Made by a program: the position numbers and the translations under genes | Notes under the pieces: model-generated | The model's input: only the letters and a program-made list of their open reading frames with translations | Database searches by the model: none | Told to the model about the DNA's origin: nothing | Shown here: piece after piece, positions 7,215-7,389 of the stretch | Layout: every line of letters begins with the position of its first letter | How positions within the stretch are numbered: position 1 is the first letter of the stretch | From: Caldifarciminota bacterium | GTDB taxonomy: Bacteria > Hydrothermota > UBA3072 > B12-G15 | Reading direction: 5' to 3' | Length of the DNA stretch: 7,389 nt | NCBI GenBank assembly: GCA_021163525.1 | Contig: JAGGTX010000081.1 | Location: 1 to 7,389 of the forward strand

Positions 7215-7230
7215 TTAACAGTTTTGTTAA
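7215..7230. promoter_or_regulatory. Candidate AbiEi operator: perfect 6-4-6 inverted repeat
   Basis: TTAACA (7215-7220) and TGTTAA (7225-7230) are exact reverse complements separated by four bases. The repeat shares one base with the -10 box and covers the expected transcription start of the toxin-antitoxin pair. A repressor bound here would block RNA polymerase, as expected for AbiEi autoregulation. The link to AbiEi is inference. Confidence 0.6.
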
Positions 7231-7257
7231 TTATATGTTCTTAGTAAAATAAGTCAA
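7230..7257 (-). promoter_or_regulatory. Sigma-70-type promoter of the abiEi-abiEii pair
   Basis: On the - strand a -35 box TTGACT (7252-7257, 5 of 6 to consensus) and a perfect -10 box TATAAT (7230-7235) are separated by 16 bases. Transcription would start near 7223, leaving a leader of about 21 bases before the ATG at 7202. It is the only near-consensus promoter I see in an intergenic region of the window. Confidence 0.8.
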
Positions 7258-7263
7258 GCCCTT

Positions 7264-7297
7264 TCAATAAAAAAGGGGTGGCTGATGCCACCCCTTT
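7264..7297 (-). terminator. Rho-independent terminator of the - strand gene at the right edge
   Basis: An 11-bp perfect stem (7272-7282 with 7287-7297, core GGGGTGGC/GCCACCCC) with a TGAT loop (ATCA in the transcript) is followed on the - strand by six T, one A and two T. On the + strand the tail is only TTTAATTTAAT and no + strand gene needs it, so the - strand reading is preferred. It lies about 24 bases after the stop codon of the partial gene and just upstream of the toxin-antitoxin promoter, insulating that promoter from read-through. Confidence 0.85.
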
Positions 7298-7320
7298 AAT
7301 TTAATCCCAATGATTAAACA

Positions 7321-7389
7321 TTAAAGACCGAGTATATCATCAATCTGTGCAAGGAGCCACTTCATATCATCAAGGGTCAAATCACCCAT
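7321..7389 (-). CDS. C-terminal end of an unidentified - strand gene (cut by window edge)
   Basis: The - strand frame ending at the TAA at 7321-7323 is open to the window edge, giving 22 residues that end in LLAQIDDILGL. It is an acidic, amphipathic helix-like segment (TLDDMKWLLAQIDDIL). An ATG falls exactly on the last three bases, but this is more likely an internal Met than a start. The main support for a real gene is the strong terminator directly downstream. The product cannot be identified from so little. Confidence 0.55.
   Translation of the reverse strand: MGDLTLDDMKWLLAQIDDILGL

Noticed and set aside
1..7389. CRISPR array, tRNA, rRNA, insertion sequence or attachment-site repeats
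   Set aside because: No regularly spaced repeats, cloverleaf, transposase-like protein or long flanking direct repeats were seen on either strand by eye.

Overview
The window is a 7.4-kb piece of a bacterial chromosome that reads as two blocks. The organism looks like a diderm bacterium of the FCB / WOR-3 (Stahlbacteria, Hydrothermae, Cloacimonadota-like) kind. The reasons are a FlgD/type IX-like C-terminal domain with an NYPNP motif, a PorV/PorQ-like outer-membrane barrel, Arg encoded mostly by AGG/AGA, many Lys/Glu residues, and extremely tight gene packing. This placement is inference; there is no rRNA or other phylogenetic marker here.

Block 1 (1-5943, + strand) is a chain of six genes with no intergenic base between them; each gene overlaps the next by 1 to 29 bases. 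In order: the C-terminal part of a secreted or surface protein (cut by the left edge); a PorV/PorQ-like outer-membrane protein; a phosphomannomutase/phosphoglucomutase with all four active-site loops intact; a small uncharacterised protein of 81 residues; a DUF362 protein carrying two [4Fe-4S] clusters; and a soluble GAF-GAF-HD-GYP protein, predicted to be a c-di-GMP phosphodiesterase. The layout suggests one transcript from a promoter left of the window. The first two genes fit a cell-surface secretion theme. The sugar mutase could supply sugar-1-phosphates for surface polysaccharide. The Fe-S and c-di-GMP proteins have no obvious direct link to these, so the operon may be only partly functional in theme.

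Block 2 (5956-7389, - strand) is an AbiE-type (type IV) toxin-antitoxin module. The AbiEi-like antitoxin/repressor overlaps the AbiEii-like nucleotidyltransferase toxin by 13 bases. The pair has its own near-consensus promoter (TTGACT, 16-bp spacer, TATAAT) and a perfect 6-4-6 inverted repeat touching the -10 box and covering the probable transcription start, a good candidate for the AbiEi operator. Just upstream is a strong rho-independent terminator for another - strand gene, of which only the last 22 codons are in the window. The toxin-antitoxin genes look richer in A+T than block 1, which fits a mobile accessory module, but no insertion sequence, attachment site or flanking repeat is visible.

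No tRNA, rRNA, CRISPR array, insertion sequence or riboswitch was seen. Nothing here is clearly a new system. The most open items are the 81-residue protein, the role of the DUF362 Fe-S protein, and the operator of the AbiE module.
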